A stretch of 64,000 nucleotides of DNA from Lewinellaceae bacterium. Its GTDB lineage: Bacteria; Bacteroidota; Bacteroidia; Chitinophagales; Saprospiraceae. Positions 52,546-61,258 of this stretch are shown one piece after another; positions within the stretch are counted from its first letter, which is position 1, and each line of letters begins with the position of its first letter. The notes below the pieces were generated by a model that was given only the letters and a program-made list of their open reading frames with translations, ran no database searches and was not told the DNA's origin. The stretch lies in assembly GCA_947476195.1 (NCBI GenBank), contig CANJPT010000004.1, forward strand, positions 26,527 through 90,526, in the 5' to 3' direction. The translations under genes and the position numbers were made by a program.

Positions 52546-53628
52546 TTACCCCAAAAACTCCGCCAACAACCCATGAAAATGATGCGTCCCCTGTTCCCGA
52601 TCCGGAGCATACCGACCATGGTCGTAAAAACGGGACCGCACCCCATGCTGCACGTTTTCCACCACGGCTTCGTCCTCGTGCTCCACCTGATCTAGTCCGG
52701 AACCCGCGCCGGTATTGAGTTTTGATTCGTCAAAAATATAGACTTTGAATCGCACTTTACAAACACTGACTCCCTGAGGCTCAACGATATTCAGCGAAAG
52801 CCCCCAGGGATAAAAGTTGAACATCAGGTTGGGGAATACCCAGAAATAGTAGGCGGCTACATTCTTGCCGTAGTCGGGCGAATCGGGCGGCAAATCGAAA
52901 CATACATCGCCTTTTTTGGCGATCCCTAACTGGAGATTTGCGTACGGGAACAGCTCCGTAGAATAGCTGCTCCAATCAAGCACTGCGCTTAGGCTTTCGT
53001 GTACAAACGGGATGTGGAAGCCCTCCAGGTAATTCTCACAATAGAGGGCCCAGTTGGCCTTTACGGTATAATCTTTGGAAAGTTCGGGGCGGAATTCCAG
53101 CCGGTCCAAAGGCAGCCAGTCAACGCGTTGCATCATTTCACCCAAAAATTTTTCTGCCGGAAAAAGTGGCTTTAGCGAGGTAAAAAGCAGTTTTCCCCAC
53201 TGAAAAAGAGGTAATTTCGTCAGATTATCTGCCTCGGTTGGGAAGTTTTCCACTTTTGAGAATTCCGGCATAAACTGGAATTTTCCGTCCAGATCAAACA
53301 CTCTGCCATGATACTTGCAACGCAATTGGCTCGATTTGCAAGGCTCATAGGCCAGCAAATTGCCCCGGTGGGTACATACATTGGACAGGCAGTGTACCGC
53401 CCCGGTCTTATCGCGCGAAAGCAACAGCGGCTCGCTCAGATAATCGTTCAAAAGCATGAATGGCCACACAGATCCGGGCTCTGCTACCCGATCAGTATGG
53501 CCTATAAATTGCCAGGAAGACGCAAAAATCTTTTCTTTGGCTTCCTCATAAATGGCTGCGCTGGTGTATACCTCGGTAGCGATGGTGCGGGCGCGGGCGA
53601 TGTTTGGATCGATGACAAAACGGCGCAT
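52546..53628 (-). CDS. Rieske-type aromatic ring-hydroxylating oxygenase, large subunit
   Basis: A cytoplasmic oxygenase of 360 residues. The Rieske [2Fe-2S] site has CTHRGN (Cys85, His87) and CKYHG (Cys104, His107). The mononuclear iron site lies in NWALYCENYLEGFHIPFVHE, with two histidines; the third ligand (Asp) is probably near the C-terminus in EHEDEAVVENVQHG. The fold resembles choline monooxygenase and related single-component enzymes more than the classical two-subunit dioxygenases. No reductase, ferredoxin or small subunit is adjacent, so its electron donor is elsewhere. The substrate is unknown. Confidence 0.87.
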   Translation of the reverse strand: MRRFVIDPNIARARTIATEVYTSAAIYEEAKEKIFASSWQFIGHTDRVAEPGSVWPFMLLNDYLSEPLLLSRDKTGAVHCLSNVCTHRGNLLAYEPCKSSQLRCKYHGRVFDLDGKFQFMPEFSKVENFPTEADNLTKLPLFQWGKLLFTSLKPLFPAEKFLGEMMQRVDWLPLDRLEFRPELSKDYTVKANWALYCENYLEGFHIPFVHESLSAVLDWSSYSTELFPYANLQLGIAKKGDVCFDLPPDSPDYGKNVAAYYFWVFPNLMFNFYPWGLSLNIVEPQGVSVCKVRFKVYIFDESKLNTGAGSGLDQVEHEDEAVVENVQHGVRSRFYDHGRYAPDREQGTHHFHGLLAEFLG

Positions 53629-53823
53629 AGTTTAGTGGGCTGGTGATTGGATTGCTTAAGTGGTCGATTGGGGTCTTCAGGTTAGGCAAAGGTGAAAAAA
53701 TGTGAGACTTTTGCAGCAACCAATTTCTGAACACTTCCCTTGCTCAGGGGTTAATTGTTATTGCCACCACTTTTTTTCACCAAAACCTCGGAAGTTTTTA
53801 ACAAACTGATCAAGCATCCATCC

Positions 53824-55005
53824 ATGCACAAAATAACCGCCGACTGGGTATGTCCAGTGTCTTCAGAGCCCCTTGAAAACGCCGTGGTGATCACCGACAA
53901 TACCGGAAAGATCCTGGCTATAGAATCCAGGGATAAACATGACCCCGCAAGCCTCGAAACATACCGAGGCATACTGGTACCCGGCTTTGTGAACACACAT
54001 TGCCACCTCGAACTTTCGCACATGAAAGGTAAGGTAGATACCGGCACCGGGCTGATCCCCTTCATCACCGGGGTGGTGACCCAGCGCAACTCCAACGCAG
54101 AGTTTATTGCCGAAGCCATCGAAAAAGCCGAGCAGGAAATGCTAAAAGGCGGCATTGTAGCCCTGGGTGACATCTCCAATGCTCCCGATACCTTTTCGAT
54201 CAAATCCAAGGGTCGGATGCGCTACCATACATTTTTAGAACTTTTTGATTTTTTGCAGGATGCCGGGGCTGAAAAGACCTTTTCGGATGGATTGGCCGTG
54301 TACCAACAACTTGAGTTGGCTGCGGGAAGTACCAGGTCCTTCGTACCCCATGCACCTTACTCGGTGAGTAAATCCCTGTTTGAAAGGATGAACGAATTCA
54401 ATCCGAAAGCGGGTGCCACCATTAGTATTCACAATCAGGAGACGCCGCCGGAGGAAGCCTTGTTCTTAAAAAAAGAGGGTGCATTCTTAGATTTTTATGG
54501 CAAATTTGGCATCTCACTTGAATCATTCGAAGCTACTGGAAGATCCTCGATCTACTATGCGCTGGCCCATATGAACCCTGCCAACCGAAGCATTTTTGTG
54601 CACAATACGCTCACTTCCCGGACGGATATCAAGGCGGCACAAGCCTGGAGTCAGAATACTTTTTGGGCCACCTGCCCCAATGCCAACCTTTACATCGAAA
54701 ACCGCCTTCCTGAATATTCCGTTTTCCTCGATACACAGGCCCGTGTCACCATCGGCACCGATTCATTGACCTCAAACTGGCAACTTTCAATCCTGGAAGA
54801 GATGAAAACCATTGCCCTATATCAGAGTTATGTTCCTTTCAATGCGCTCCTGCGCTGGGCTACTTTAAATGGCGCCGAAGCACTTGGTTTTGAGGACACG
54901 CTGGGAAGTCTGGAAGTTGGAAAAACGCCTGGGATCGTGTTGATACAGGGTGTTTCGCCGGATTGGAAATTGCAGCGGGAAGCATCGGCTCGGCGGGTGG
55001 TTTAG
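53824..55005 (+). CDS. Amidohydrolase (deaminase-like, aminofutalosine-deaminase type)
   Basis: A cytoplasmic metal-dependent hydrolase of 393 residues from ATG 53824 (HKITADWVCPV); the frame reaches back to 53755 but adds an unlikely leader. The metal ligands are NTHCHLELSHM, VPHAPYSVS, SIHNQETPPEE and TIGTDSLTSN, the order of SsnA/TrzN/cytosine-deaminase-like amidohydrolases. In Bacteroidota, proteins with VPGFVNTHCHLELSHM have been linked to aminodeoxyfutalosine deaminase of the futalosine menaquinone route (recalled, unverified). No other mqn gene is near, so purine-type deamination in general is the safer statement. Confidence 0.82.
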   Translation: MHKITADWVCPVSSEPLENAVVITDNTGKILAIESRDKHDPASLETYRGILVPGFVNTHCHLELSHMKGKVDTGTGLIPFITGVVTQRNSNAEFIAEAIEKAEQEMLKGGIVALGDISNAPDTFSIKSKGRMRYHTFLELFDFLQDAGAEKTFSDGLAVYQQLELAAGSTRSFVPHAPYSVSKSLFERMNEFNPKAGATISIHNQETPPEEALFLKKEGAFLDFYGKFGISLESFEATGRSSIYYALAHMNPANRSIFVHNTLTSRTDIKAAQAWSQNTFWATCPNANLYIENRLPEYSVFLDTQARVTIGTDSLTSNWQLSILEEMKTIALYQSYVPFNALLRWATLNGAEALGFEDTLGSLEVGKTPGIVLIQGVSPDWKLQREASARRVV

Positions 55006-55019
55006 GCTACATTTTCTTG

Positions 55020-55095
55020 AGTTTTTTTGACAGGATTTACAGGATAAACAGGATTTAAGAGGGGTATTTATTCTGTAAATCCTGTCAAAAAAACT
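55020..55095. repeat. CAGGATTTACAGGAT-type palindromic repeat
   Basis: GTTTTTTTGACAGGATTTAC on the left pairs with the complementary GTAAATCCTGTCAAAAAAAC on the right. Between them is a direct repeat AGGATAAACAGGATTTA. It sits between convergent genes, 10 bp from the HhH-protein stop, and carries T7/A7 runs, so it may act as a bidirectional terminator. Confidence 0.8.
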
Positions 55096-55105
55096 TAAAA
55101 ACCGG

Positions 55106-56248
55106 TCACTCCACACCCAAATAAGGCCCAACCTTAGCCAGCCAAACCTTATCCGAAAAAGCCCGCATCCTGCTCAGATCATCTGGAGATGATAACGCTC
55201 CATGCTGTTCGCGAAAGGCCACGATCAATTCTGCCTGTCGTTTTGATATGTATGGATGGGCATCCAGATCGGCCACGGAGACTTCGTTTAAATTGAGCTT
55301 TCGAATGCCTGCCGTACCAATCATTAGGTTTGGCTTAATAGTCTGAAACACACTGTCCGGGAAATTATGCATTTCGCGAATCTGCTCCACCGATAAAAAT
55401 CCGCCGAGTTTTTCCCGGTAATTGACCAATTGTTGCGCCCGCATTTCACCGATACCAGGCAGGGACATCCATTCTTCTTTACTGGCCTGATTGATGTCCA
55501 CCGATGCCAGGGCAGAAGTCTTTTTGCCTGGTCGGTTAAATCCTCCTGCATAGACCACCGGATACGGAGGAGGGGTATTTGCAACAACTTCAGAAAAAAC
55601 GGCATAAGGCGTGATACGGGCACAATCCTCCTCGCTTAGGGTATAGATTTTTTCCAGATCTTCCTTTTTTCGAAATTTACCGCCTTTTTCGCGGTAGTTC
55701 AGGATGCTTTTTACAGTTCGCTCCGGGAGGCCAAGGCGCTGCAGATCGGTTTCTGTGGCCGAATTTGGGTCAAAGCTAAAAAGTTCAGCCGTAATTTTTG
55801 GGGCGGCAATTCCAGAAGGTATTTCAGGTTTTGATTTCAGGTGGATAAAGGGCAGAAGCCTGGCATAATCTTCTTTTTTCAGGCTCCAGATCTTTTGAAA
55901 ATCGGCAGGTTCCTGAAAACTCCCCCCCTTTTCGCGATAGTTACAGATGATATTGGCAACCTTTTCTGAGATGCCGAGCCGCACAAAATCATTGAAGGTA
56001 GCCGTATTCGGGTCGAAATTGAACAGCGCTTTGGAGGATCCTTCTGAAGTGTTTTTACCCGTTTCCAGTGCTATCCGGAAGGATTGGATTTCAGTTTGAA
56101 ACGCTTTAAAGTCAGTGCTTTTGGCGGCTCGTAAATGGCGAGCTATTTCAGGGACCGCAAAAAATACAGCGGCAAGTAAAAAGAGGGCAAGGGTGCCGTT
56201 CCGCTCCGCGCGATTGAAGCGCAGGTAATTGAAGAAGTGTGTTTTCAT
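55106..56248 (-). CDS. Membrane-anchored protein with four helix-hairpin-helix repeats
   Basis: A protein of 380 residues. One membrane segment (LALFLLAAVFFAVPEIA, ~20-36) is followed by four ComEA-type HhH units: FDPNTATFNDFVRLGISEKV, FDPNSATETDLQRLGLPERT, DINQASKEEWMSLPGIGEMR, and LNEVSVADLDAHPYISKRQ. Each is followed by a NYREKGG-like turn. ComEA HhH domains bind double-stranded DNA during uptake. This multi-repeat form is usual in Bacteroidota. The gene lies 38 bp downstream of comEC on the same strand, which supports a DNA-uptake role, with the protein facing the periplasm (inference). Confidence 0.87.
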   Translation of the reverse strand: MKTHFFNYLRFNRAERNGTLALFLLAAVFFAVPEIARHLRAAKSTDFKAFQTEIQSFRIALETGKNTSEGSSKALFNFDPNTATFNDFVRLGISEKVANIICNYREKGGSFQEPADFQKIWSLKKEDYARLLPFIHLKSKPEIPSGIAAPKITAELFSFDPNSATETDLQRLGLPERTVKSILNYREKGGKFRKKEDLEKIYTLSEEDCARITPYAVFSEVVANTPPPYPVVYAGGFNRPGKKTSALASVDINQASKEEWMSLPGIGEMRAQQLVNYREKLGGFLSVEQIREMHNFPDSVFQTIKPNLMIGTAGIRKLNLNEVSVADLDAHPYISKRQAELIVAFREQHGALSSPDDLSRMRAFSDKVWLAKVGPYLGVE

Positions 56249-56286
56249 ATTGGTTGATTTTTTGAAAAATAAAATTATTCAGATCT

Positions 56287-58386
56287 TTAATGCTGCTTCC
56301 AAACCCAGGCTCCTATCCTCCGCACATCATGGTAGGCCCAGCCTTCCATCGCACACTCTTTACGCCAGCGTTCGGCTTGTCGGTAACTGTTGGACGCATC
56401 GAATACGACCAAAGTACAGGGGAAACGTTCCCGGCATTCAGCCACTGAAACGTTGGGGCTTTTAGACAATACCAAAACATCAACGGCGATTGCTTGAGTA
56501 TTCCCTTTTTTTACCCAGCACACATCGTCTATCAGCGCCATTTTCTGATCAAAAAACTGAACAAAAGGCAAGTCGACCCATAAATTTGGGCTTGCAAAAG
56601 CGGTAGAATCTGACAATAAAATCCTCGTTTTTTTTCGCATACCGCATACCGTTCGGTTGGCTTGAGCCGCAAAATTTTCCTGTTTTTTTGTGAGCGTATC
56701 CGACAGTGAAATCGTCTGATCGCCCTCAAAAAAATCCATTAACCGGGCTTTATTCACGCTGTAGATCACAGTGGTATGCTGCACTTGTTTGTCCAGTACC
56801 ATTGCCGTTCGGTATATGCCCAGTAGAAGCATCACCCCCGCAAAAGCGCCCAACCACCGCCCGCGTCTGGTTACCATGGCTGCGCCGAGGAGGAAAAGGC
56901 AAGTATATAAGGCGAATACGACCCAACCTGGAACCCATACATTCCGTACCACTCCACCCGGAATGCCCTGGATGGAAAAAATGATCTTATTCATCCACAA
57001 AAGCATGTAATACAATACCTTACCCAGCCAATCGGCTAGAATTTGTGAGCCCGAATCCAGCAATACCAGGATTGCGCCGCCCCATAAAAAAACCGCCCCT
57101 ACGAAGACCACAACCCAGCCCGCCAACCAGAAATAGATCGGAAACTGATTGAAATAAAAAAGGGACAGCGGTAGGGTACCCAGCTGAGCAGCCACTCCAA
57201 CGAGAAAAACCTGCAGCGGTTCGTCCAGCCAGCGCGACAAGGGCGGGAACATTTTGTAGAACCTTGGATAAAAAAACACCATGCCGATCACTGCGGCGTA
57301 GGAGAGTTGAAAGCCTACATTGAACAAGAAATAAGGATTGAAGATCAACAAAATAAAAGCCGAGGCAGCCAATACATTCCAAGCTGAGGCCTCCCGCCAG
57401 AATGCCTTTCCAAACATATATACGCTGAACATTACGGAGGCTCGAAGGACAGAAGCCGTAGCGCCTGTCAGGAAGGTAAAGGCCCAGATAGCAATCAGGG
57501 TCAGCGATATTTCAAAGAGCCGACCTTTTTTTCCGCGCAAGCGTAATTTGCTGATCAGAAACATCAGTCCGACATAAAGCATTCCAATATGCGTACCGGA
57601 AACAGCCAGGGCATGCATCGAACCTGTTTCGGCATAGGCGGTGCGCATTTCGTCTGAGAGATCGTCCGTGTAGCCTACCAACAGGGCTGAAGCTACCGCA
57701 TATTCATCCTTAGTAGGAAAGTACCGCTGGAGAAGGATGAGCAGATTTTGCCGGTACTCATAGGCCTTTTTCCAGAGCAGGTAACCATTGTTTTCAGAAA
57801 GACGTAGTATCGAATCGGGCTTTACAAATGCTTGATGATGAATATTTTGAAAGTGGAGATAACACTTGTAATCAAAAGCATGCGGATTCTTCGGCGGTTC
57901 GGTGGGGAGTATAGTGGCCTGAAACCCCAGTCGATCACCATATCGGATACTGTCGGTAGCACAGGTAATATCCAGAAAAAGCATGAGATTTCCAGTCACA
58001 GTTTGCATGGAATCCTGCGAAGTGCCCATGGCTTCTACCTGAACAGGGACCTTCATTTTTGCTCCCCTGGAAGGTGCATCGTAAACAGTACCAATGATGT
58101 AGTGGCAGCTTTGGATTGTAGCGGCAAAATGCCCGGGCTGTCGGAGTTCGTTGTGGCTGACGATGTGGGAATAGCCAAAGCCAAAGAGCAGTACATGGAT
58201 ATATGCCCCAAATACCCAGCGAAAGCGGTACGCAAATTTTTGTACCGCGAGGAAAGTTCCTAAGGCTGCCCCGGCCATTAGCCCCCAACCCAGGCCCGGA
58301 ACGGGGATTTCAAGCCAAGCTCCTAAGGCAAGACCTACAATAAAGGGAACGACAAAACGAAGGTAAGGAATACCATGCGGATTCAT
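56287..58386 (-). CDS. comEC: ComEC/Rec2-family DNA uptake channel
   Basis: An inner-membrane protein of 699 residues with ~10 hydrophobic segments. After the N-terminal helices comes a DUF4131-like region. The competence domain has the signature TGSMHALAVSGTHIGMLYVG near 255-275 and FLTGATASVLRASVMFS. The C-terminal part (~530-699) is soluble, where other ComEC proteins carry a beta-lactamase-like nuclease domain. Here that region is short and has no HxHxDH motif, so the nuclease part appears absent or highly reduced. ComEC moves single-stranded DNA into the cytoplasm. The HhH protein gene follows directly. Confidence 0.9.
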   Translation of the reverse strand: MNPHGIPYLRFVVPFIVGLALGAWLEIPVPGLGWGLMAGAALGTFLAVQKFAYRFRWVFGAYIHVLLFGFGYSHIVSHNELRQPGHFAATIQSCHYIIGTVYDAPSRGAKMKVPVQVEAMGTSQDSMQTVTGNLMLFLDITCATDSIRYGDRLGFQATILPTEPPKNPHAFDYKCYLHFQNIHHQAFVKPDSILRLSENNGYLLWKKAYEYRQNLLILLQRYFPTKDEYAVASALLVGYTDDLSDEMRTAYAETGSMHALAVSGTHIGMLYVGLMFLISKLRLRGKKGRLFEISLTLIAIWAFTFLTGATASVLRASVMFSVYMFGKAFWREASAWNVLAASAFILLIFNPYFLFNVGFQLSYAAVIGMVFFYPRFYKMFPPLSRWLDEPLQVFLVGVAAQLGTLPLSLFYFNQFPIYFWLAGWVVVFVGAVFLWGGAILVLLDSGSQILADWLGKVLYYMLLWMNKIIFSIQGIPGGVVRNVWVPGWVVFALYTCLFLLGAAMVTRRGRWLGAFAGVMLLLGIYRTAMVLDKQVQHTTVIYSVNKARLMDFFEGDQTISLSDTLTKKQENFAAQANRTVCGMRKKTRILLSDSTAFASPNLWVDLPFVQFFDQKMALIDDVCWVKKGNTQAIAVDVLVLSKSPNVSVAECRERFPCTLVVFDASNSYRQAERWRKECAMEGWAYHDVRRIGAWVWKQH

Positions 58387-58535
58387 TTAGTGGGTTATTC
58401 TTGGGGGATGAAGCGGTTTACATTTGGTGAAAGCGTCTTCGGGGTCAACAAAAATACATTTTTATTTTGAAAAAACCAGCCGTGATGGAAAATTTTCTGT
58501 CCACCGGCTTCGAATAAAAATGATAAACGGGCTTC

Positions 58536-58636
58536 TGACACTTTTTAAGATATTAATAAACCACATAGGTCACATAGTTTTAAGCGTCTGCTGGACGCTT
58601 CCTATGTGGCCTATGTGGTTTATTTGAAAAGTGTCA
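58536..58636. repeat. CATAGGTCACATAG-type palindromic repeat
   Basis: Outer arms TGACACTTTT/AAAAGTGTCA, middle arms AATAAACCACATAGG and CCTATGTGGTTTATT, and an inner stem AAGCGTC/GACGCTT. It lies between comEC and the copper monooxygenase gene, ending 6 bp before the latter's stop codon at 58642. Confidence 0.8.
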
Positions 58637-58641
58637 CTTCT

Positions 58642-60219
58642 TCACTTAACAAACTTTGCAGTAAACACCTCCGCACCTGAAGTCTGCACTTCTACAAAGT
58701 ACAATCCGGTTGGCAACTGACTAACATCCAGATGTTCGCGGCAAATACCAGGCTGGATATTTTTTTGTTCTCCGTAAGATTGTGCGATCTGCCCGCTCGG
58801 AGTAATCACACTGACCCGGTAGTTTGCCTGCTCTGCAAGTTCAAATTGTATTTCTACAAAATCCTGCACTGGATTAGGGTTCAAACGCAGTGCTCCGGCA
58901 GTCTGACCATCAGGTATAAACGGCAGCGCAGAATTGATTAAACTGCTGTCTAGTAAAATATTCTCGTCGCCTGGTAGGTAGGTCATGTAAGCAAAATACA
59001 CCAGCATCATTTCATCCGTAGTGGACTCGCCCTGAGTCACCGTCTGAGGTGGGAAATTGGGCTGTTCCGGATTATTTTCCGTGTTGTCGTACGTGGCGTA
59101 TGCGTGGAGTTTGGTACCCAGCGGTATTTTTTGCACGTGTTGGAAGAAATAACTTCCCTGCCAGTGGAAGTCCCAGTCGTTGATCCGGATAAGTGGGATA
59201 GTGTCGTTTAACAGGGTTACACCATAGCTCACGATGCTGCGCCCTATGAGGTGCATGTGTGGCGCCACGCTGATTACGGAGACATTTGCTGGAACGGTAA
59301 ATTTGGCGTGATAGGTTTTTACCTCGTTGGCCGGAATGTTCAGGGGACCATTTTCGAGTGATAGCGGGGTGTGGTTGAGAATGGGTGAGAGTTTTACTTC
59401 GCGAATTCCCTGATTTCCCGGGGTAAAAAAGAAATTCAAACGAGTCTGATCGCTCATGCCCGTTACTCCTTTTGGATAATGCATTTGCACGATGAGGTCG
59501 GCCCCAGGCTTCAATTTTACACCCATAAAAGGTGGCATAAGGGTCGTTCGCGAACCAGGCACCCAGGCGCCTACCAGCCTTGCACCATTCACACCTGGTC
59601 CTCCAAAATTCACATAACCAGGTACATTGGGCGTTTGGGCATCCAGTATTTTGGCTTGCCCGGTGGTGTCTTCGTAAATCAAAACGTGGTGCACTACAGC
59701 CAGGTTGCCAGGGATTGCTTCGAGGCCACGTAGGTAGGATACCTGGCTGAGTCCATTGGGGATTACGAAGCAGCGGTATTCATCGTCAGTGGCTGTCACG
59801 GTGTAAAAAGGGGTCATCAGCACATGGTCCGGGCTTCCCACCTCAGAGTCGGAACTGAATACGGGCTCTGGAGGAGCTTGCCCGAGATCACCAGAAGGTG
59901 CCCCCGCATCTACCCAATCGCTGATGCGTTGGATCTCGGTATCGCTTAGGCGAGTCTCATGGGCGTAGCTGCGATAACTGGGATCAGGTTTCCAGGGTGG
60001 CATGAGCCTTTCCGTAACCTGATACTGAATTTCATTCCGATTAATGGACGCATTTGGATATCCTATGAGTGAAAAAGGGGCGAGTCCACCATCGCGGTGG
60101 CATTTCGCGCATTTTTCATAGAGAATGGGGGCAATGTCTGTAGCCCAGTTGACACTTTGGGCCTGTAGACCGGTACAGGCAGCCAGAAGCAGGAGGAGGA
60201 GCGGGTGTTTTAGTTGCAT
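58642..60219 (-). CDS. T9SS protein with haem c and PHM-like copper monooxygenase domains
   Basis: An exported protein of 525 residues with a signal peptide (PLLLLLLAACTGLQA). A cytochrome-like domain has CAKCHRDGG (Cys37, Cys40, His41) and the later MPPWKPDPSY (Met ligand candidate). A region like the copper type II ascorbate-dependent monooxygenase (PHM/DBM) follows: VVHHVLIYED, IVQMHYPKG, APHMHLIGRS and a final TTDEMMLVYFAY, with histidines and methionine as copper ligands. The end is a T9SS sorting domain (LNPNPVQDFVEIQ, VITPSGQIAQ, LPTGLYFVEV). The fused layout suggests electron delivery by the haem to copper at the cell surface (inference). The substrate is unknown. Confidence 0.82.
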   Translation of the reverse strand: MQLKHPLLLLLLAACTGLQAQSVNWATDIAPILYEKCAKCHRDGGLAPFSLIGYPNASINRNEIQYQVTERLMPPWKPDPSYRSYAHETRLSDTEIQRISDWVDAGAPSGDLGQAPPEPVFSSDSEVGSPDHVLMTPFYTVTATDDEYRCFVIPNGLSQVSYLRGLEAIPGNLAVVHHVLIYEDTTGQAKILDAQTPNVPGYVNFGGPGVNGARLVGAWVPGSRTTLMPPFMGVKLKPGADLIVQMHYPKGVTGMSDQTRLNFFFTPGNQGIREVKLSPILNHTPLSLENGPLNIPANEVKTYHAKFTVPANVSVISVAPHMHLIGRSIVSYGVTLLNDTIPLIRINDWDFHWQGSYFFQHVQKIPLGTKLHAYATYDNTENNPEQPNFPPQTVTQGESTTDEMMLVYFAYMTYLPGDENILLDSSLINSALPFIPDGQTAGALRLNPNPVQDFVEIQFELAEQANYRVSVITPSGQIAQSYGEQKNIQPGICREHLDVSQLPTGLYFVEVQTSGAEVFTAKFVK

Positions 60220-60242
60220 AATTGTTTGCGTATGAAAGCTTT

Positions 60243-60371
60243 AAAATGTCCAATGTCCAACAAGGAATGTCCAATGTCCAAGGGGCTGCGCTGGGCTTGG
60301 CGTATGTTGTTTTCAAAAGTCAAAATACCAACCTGGACATTGGAAATTCCTTGTTGGACATTGGACATTTC
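60243..60371. repeat. TCCAA-type interspersed palindromic repeat, copy 2
   Basis: The left arm carries AATGTCCAATGTCCAACAAGG twice over. The right arm has the complementary CCTTGTTGGACATTGGACAT. Between them is a ~50-bp spacer. It fills the gap between two minus-strand genes and directly abuts the stop of the fatty acid hydroxylase gene, whose last codons (NKEYP) look repeat-derived. Confidence 0.85.
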
Positions 60372-61127
60372 CTAGGGATATTCCTTGTTCAAACCATCCT
60401 CACGTAGGGTGCCACAGCATCGATCCCAAAAGGTAAAATACAATCCATAGTTACCCTGGAATTTCTCATGGTGCAAGTTATGGTAAACAGCGGTATTAAG
60501 CCATTTCCCGAGAGGATGATGGAATAATTTAGCAGGAAATAACTCATAGCCCAGGTGCCCGTACACATTGAAGACCAGCATGACCGTCACAAAACCCAAA
60601 AAAGAGATCGGGTGGAGTGGCATTATGATCAGCAGGATCGGGATGATGCCTGCCTCCAGCACGGCCTCCAAAGGATGAAAAGCAAAGGCTGCCCAGGGCG
60701 AGGGATTCACGGAGCGGTGGTGTGTCAGGTGCATCCGCCGATAAAGATCAGGCTGATGCATCAGCCTGTGTATCCAGTAGAAATAAGTGTCGTGCACGAG
60801 CACCGTCAATGGAATACTCAACAGGAGCCAGCCAAGACCATATTGATCTATATTGGAATAAAACCGGGTGTATATATGAAAAGGAGTGCCCAGACATAGC
60901 CAGACCACCACGCCAAAGATCAGGGATGTGAGCGCTGAATAGCCAATTTCCCGCTGGTAATCCATAGGCGTTGGAAACCGCTGTTGGATTTTCAGATACA
61001 GCCAGTCCCTGCGTTTCCAGACATAAAAAATGAAATACGCAATGGCCGCAAATACCACATAGCGGCCAAAGATGACCAGGGGCACAAATAGCCATTGAAA
61101 AGATGAAAATTCCGTTGGGTTGAACAT
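60372..61127 (-). CDS. Fatty acid hydroxylase/sterol desaturase family protein
   Basis: An integral membrane di-iron enzyme of 251 residues. The histidine clusters are HDTYFYWIHRLMH, MHLTHHRS and NLHHEKFQGNYG, the HxxxH-HxxHH-HxxHH arrangement of the superfamily. Hydrophobic segments near 15-35, 60-85, 95-115 and 150-175 span the membrane. Family members hydroxylate or desaturate lipids such as fatty acids, sterols or carotenoids; the substrate here is not evident. The C-terminus (GLNKEYP) runs up to a TAG next to the TCCAA repeat, so a few terminal residues may come from that repeat. It ends 150 bp upstream of the copper monooxygenase gene. Confidence 0.87.
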   Translation of the reverse strand: MFNPTEFSSFQWLFVPLVIFGRYVVFAAIAYFIFYVWKRRDWLYLKIQQRFPTPMDYQREIGYSALTSLIFGVVVWLCLGTPFHIYTRFYSNIDQYGLGWLLLSIPLTVLVHDTYFYWIHRLMHQPDLYRRMHLTHHRSVNPSPWAAFAFHPLEAVLEAGIIPILLIIMPLHPISFLGFVTVMLVFNVYGHLGYELFPAKLFHHPLGKWLNTAVYHNLHHEKFQGNYGLYFTFWDRCCGTLREDGLNKEYP

Positions 61128-61179
61128 AGTGCAGTCGCTTGGATGGCACCGAAGGTAAATGGTTTAATACCATGTAAAA

Positions 61180-61210
61180 AACCCCGTATCGCAAAGAGCG
61201 ATACAGGGTT
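61180..61210 (-). terminator. Terminator after the Ala/Pro-rich protein gene
   Basis: AACCCTGTATCGC pairs with GCGATACGGGGTT around CTCTTT on the minus strand (one G-T pair), then TTTTT. It is ~50 bp past the stop at 61259. Confidence 0.85.
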
Positions 61211-61258
61211 AATGAAAACAATCTTCCTTCGTGCTTGCTAACCTCAGTTTTGTGTTTA

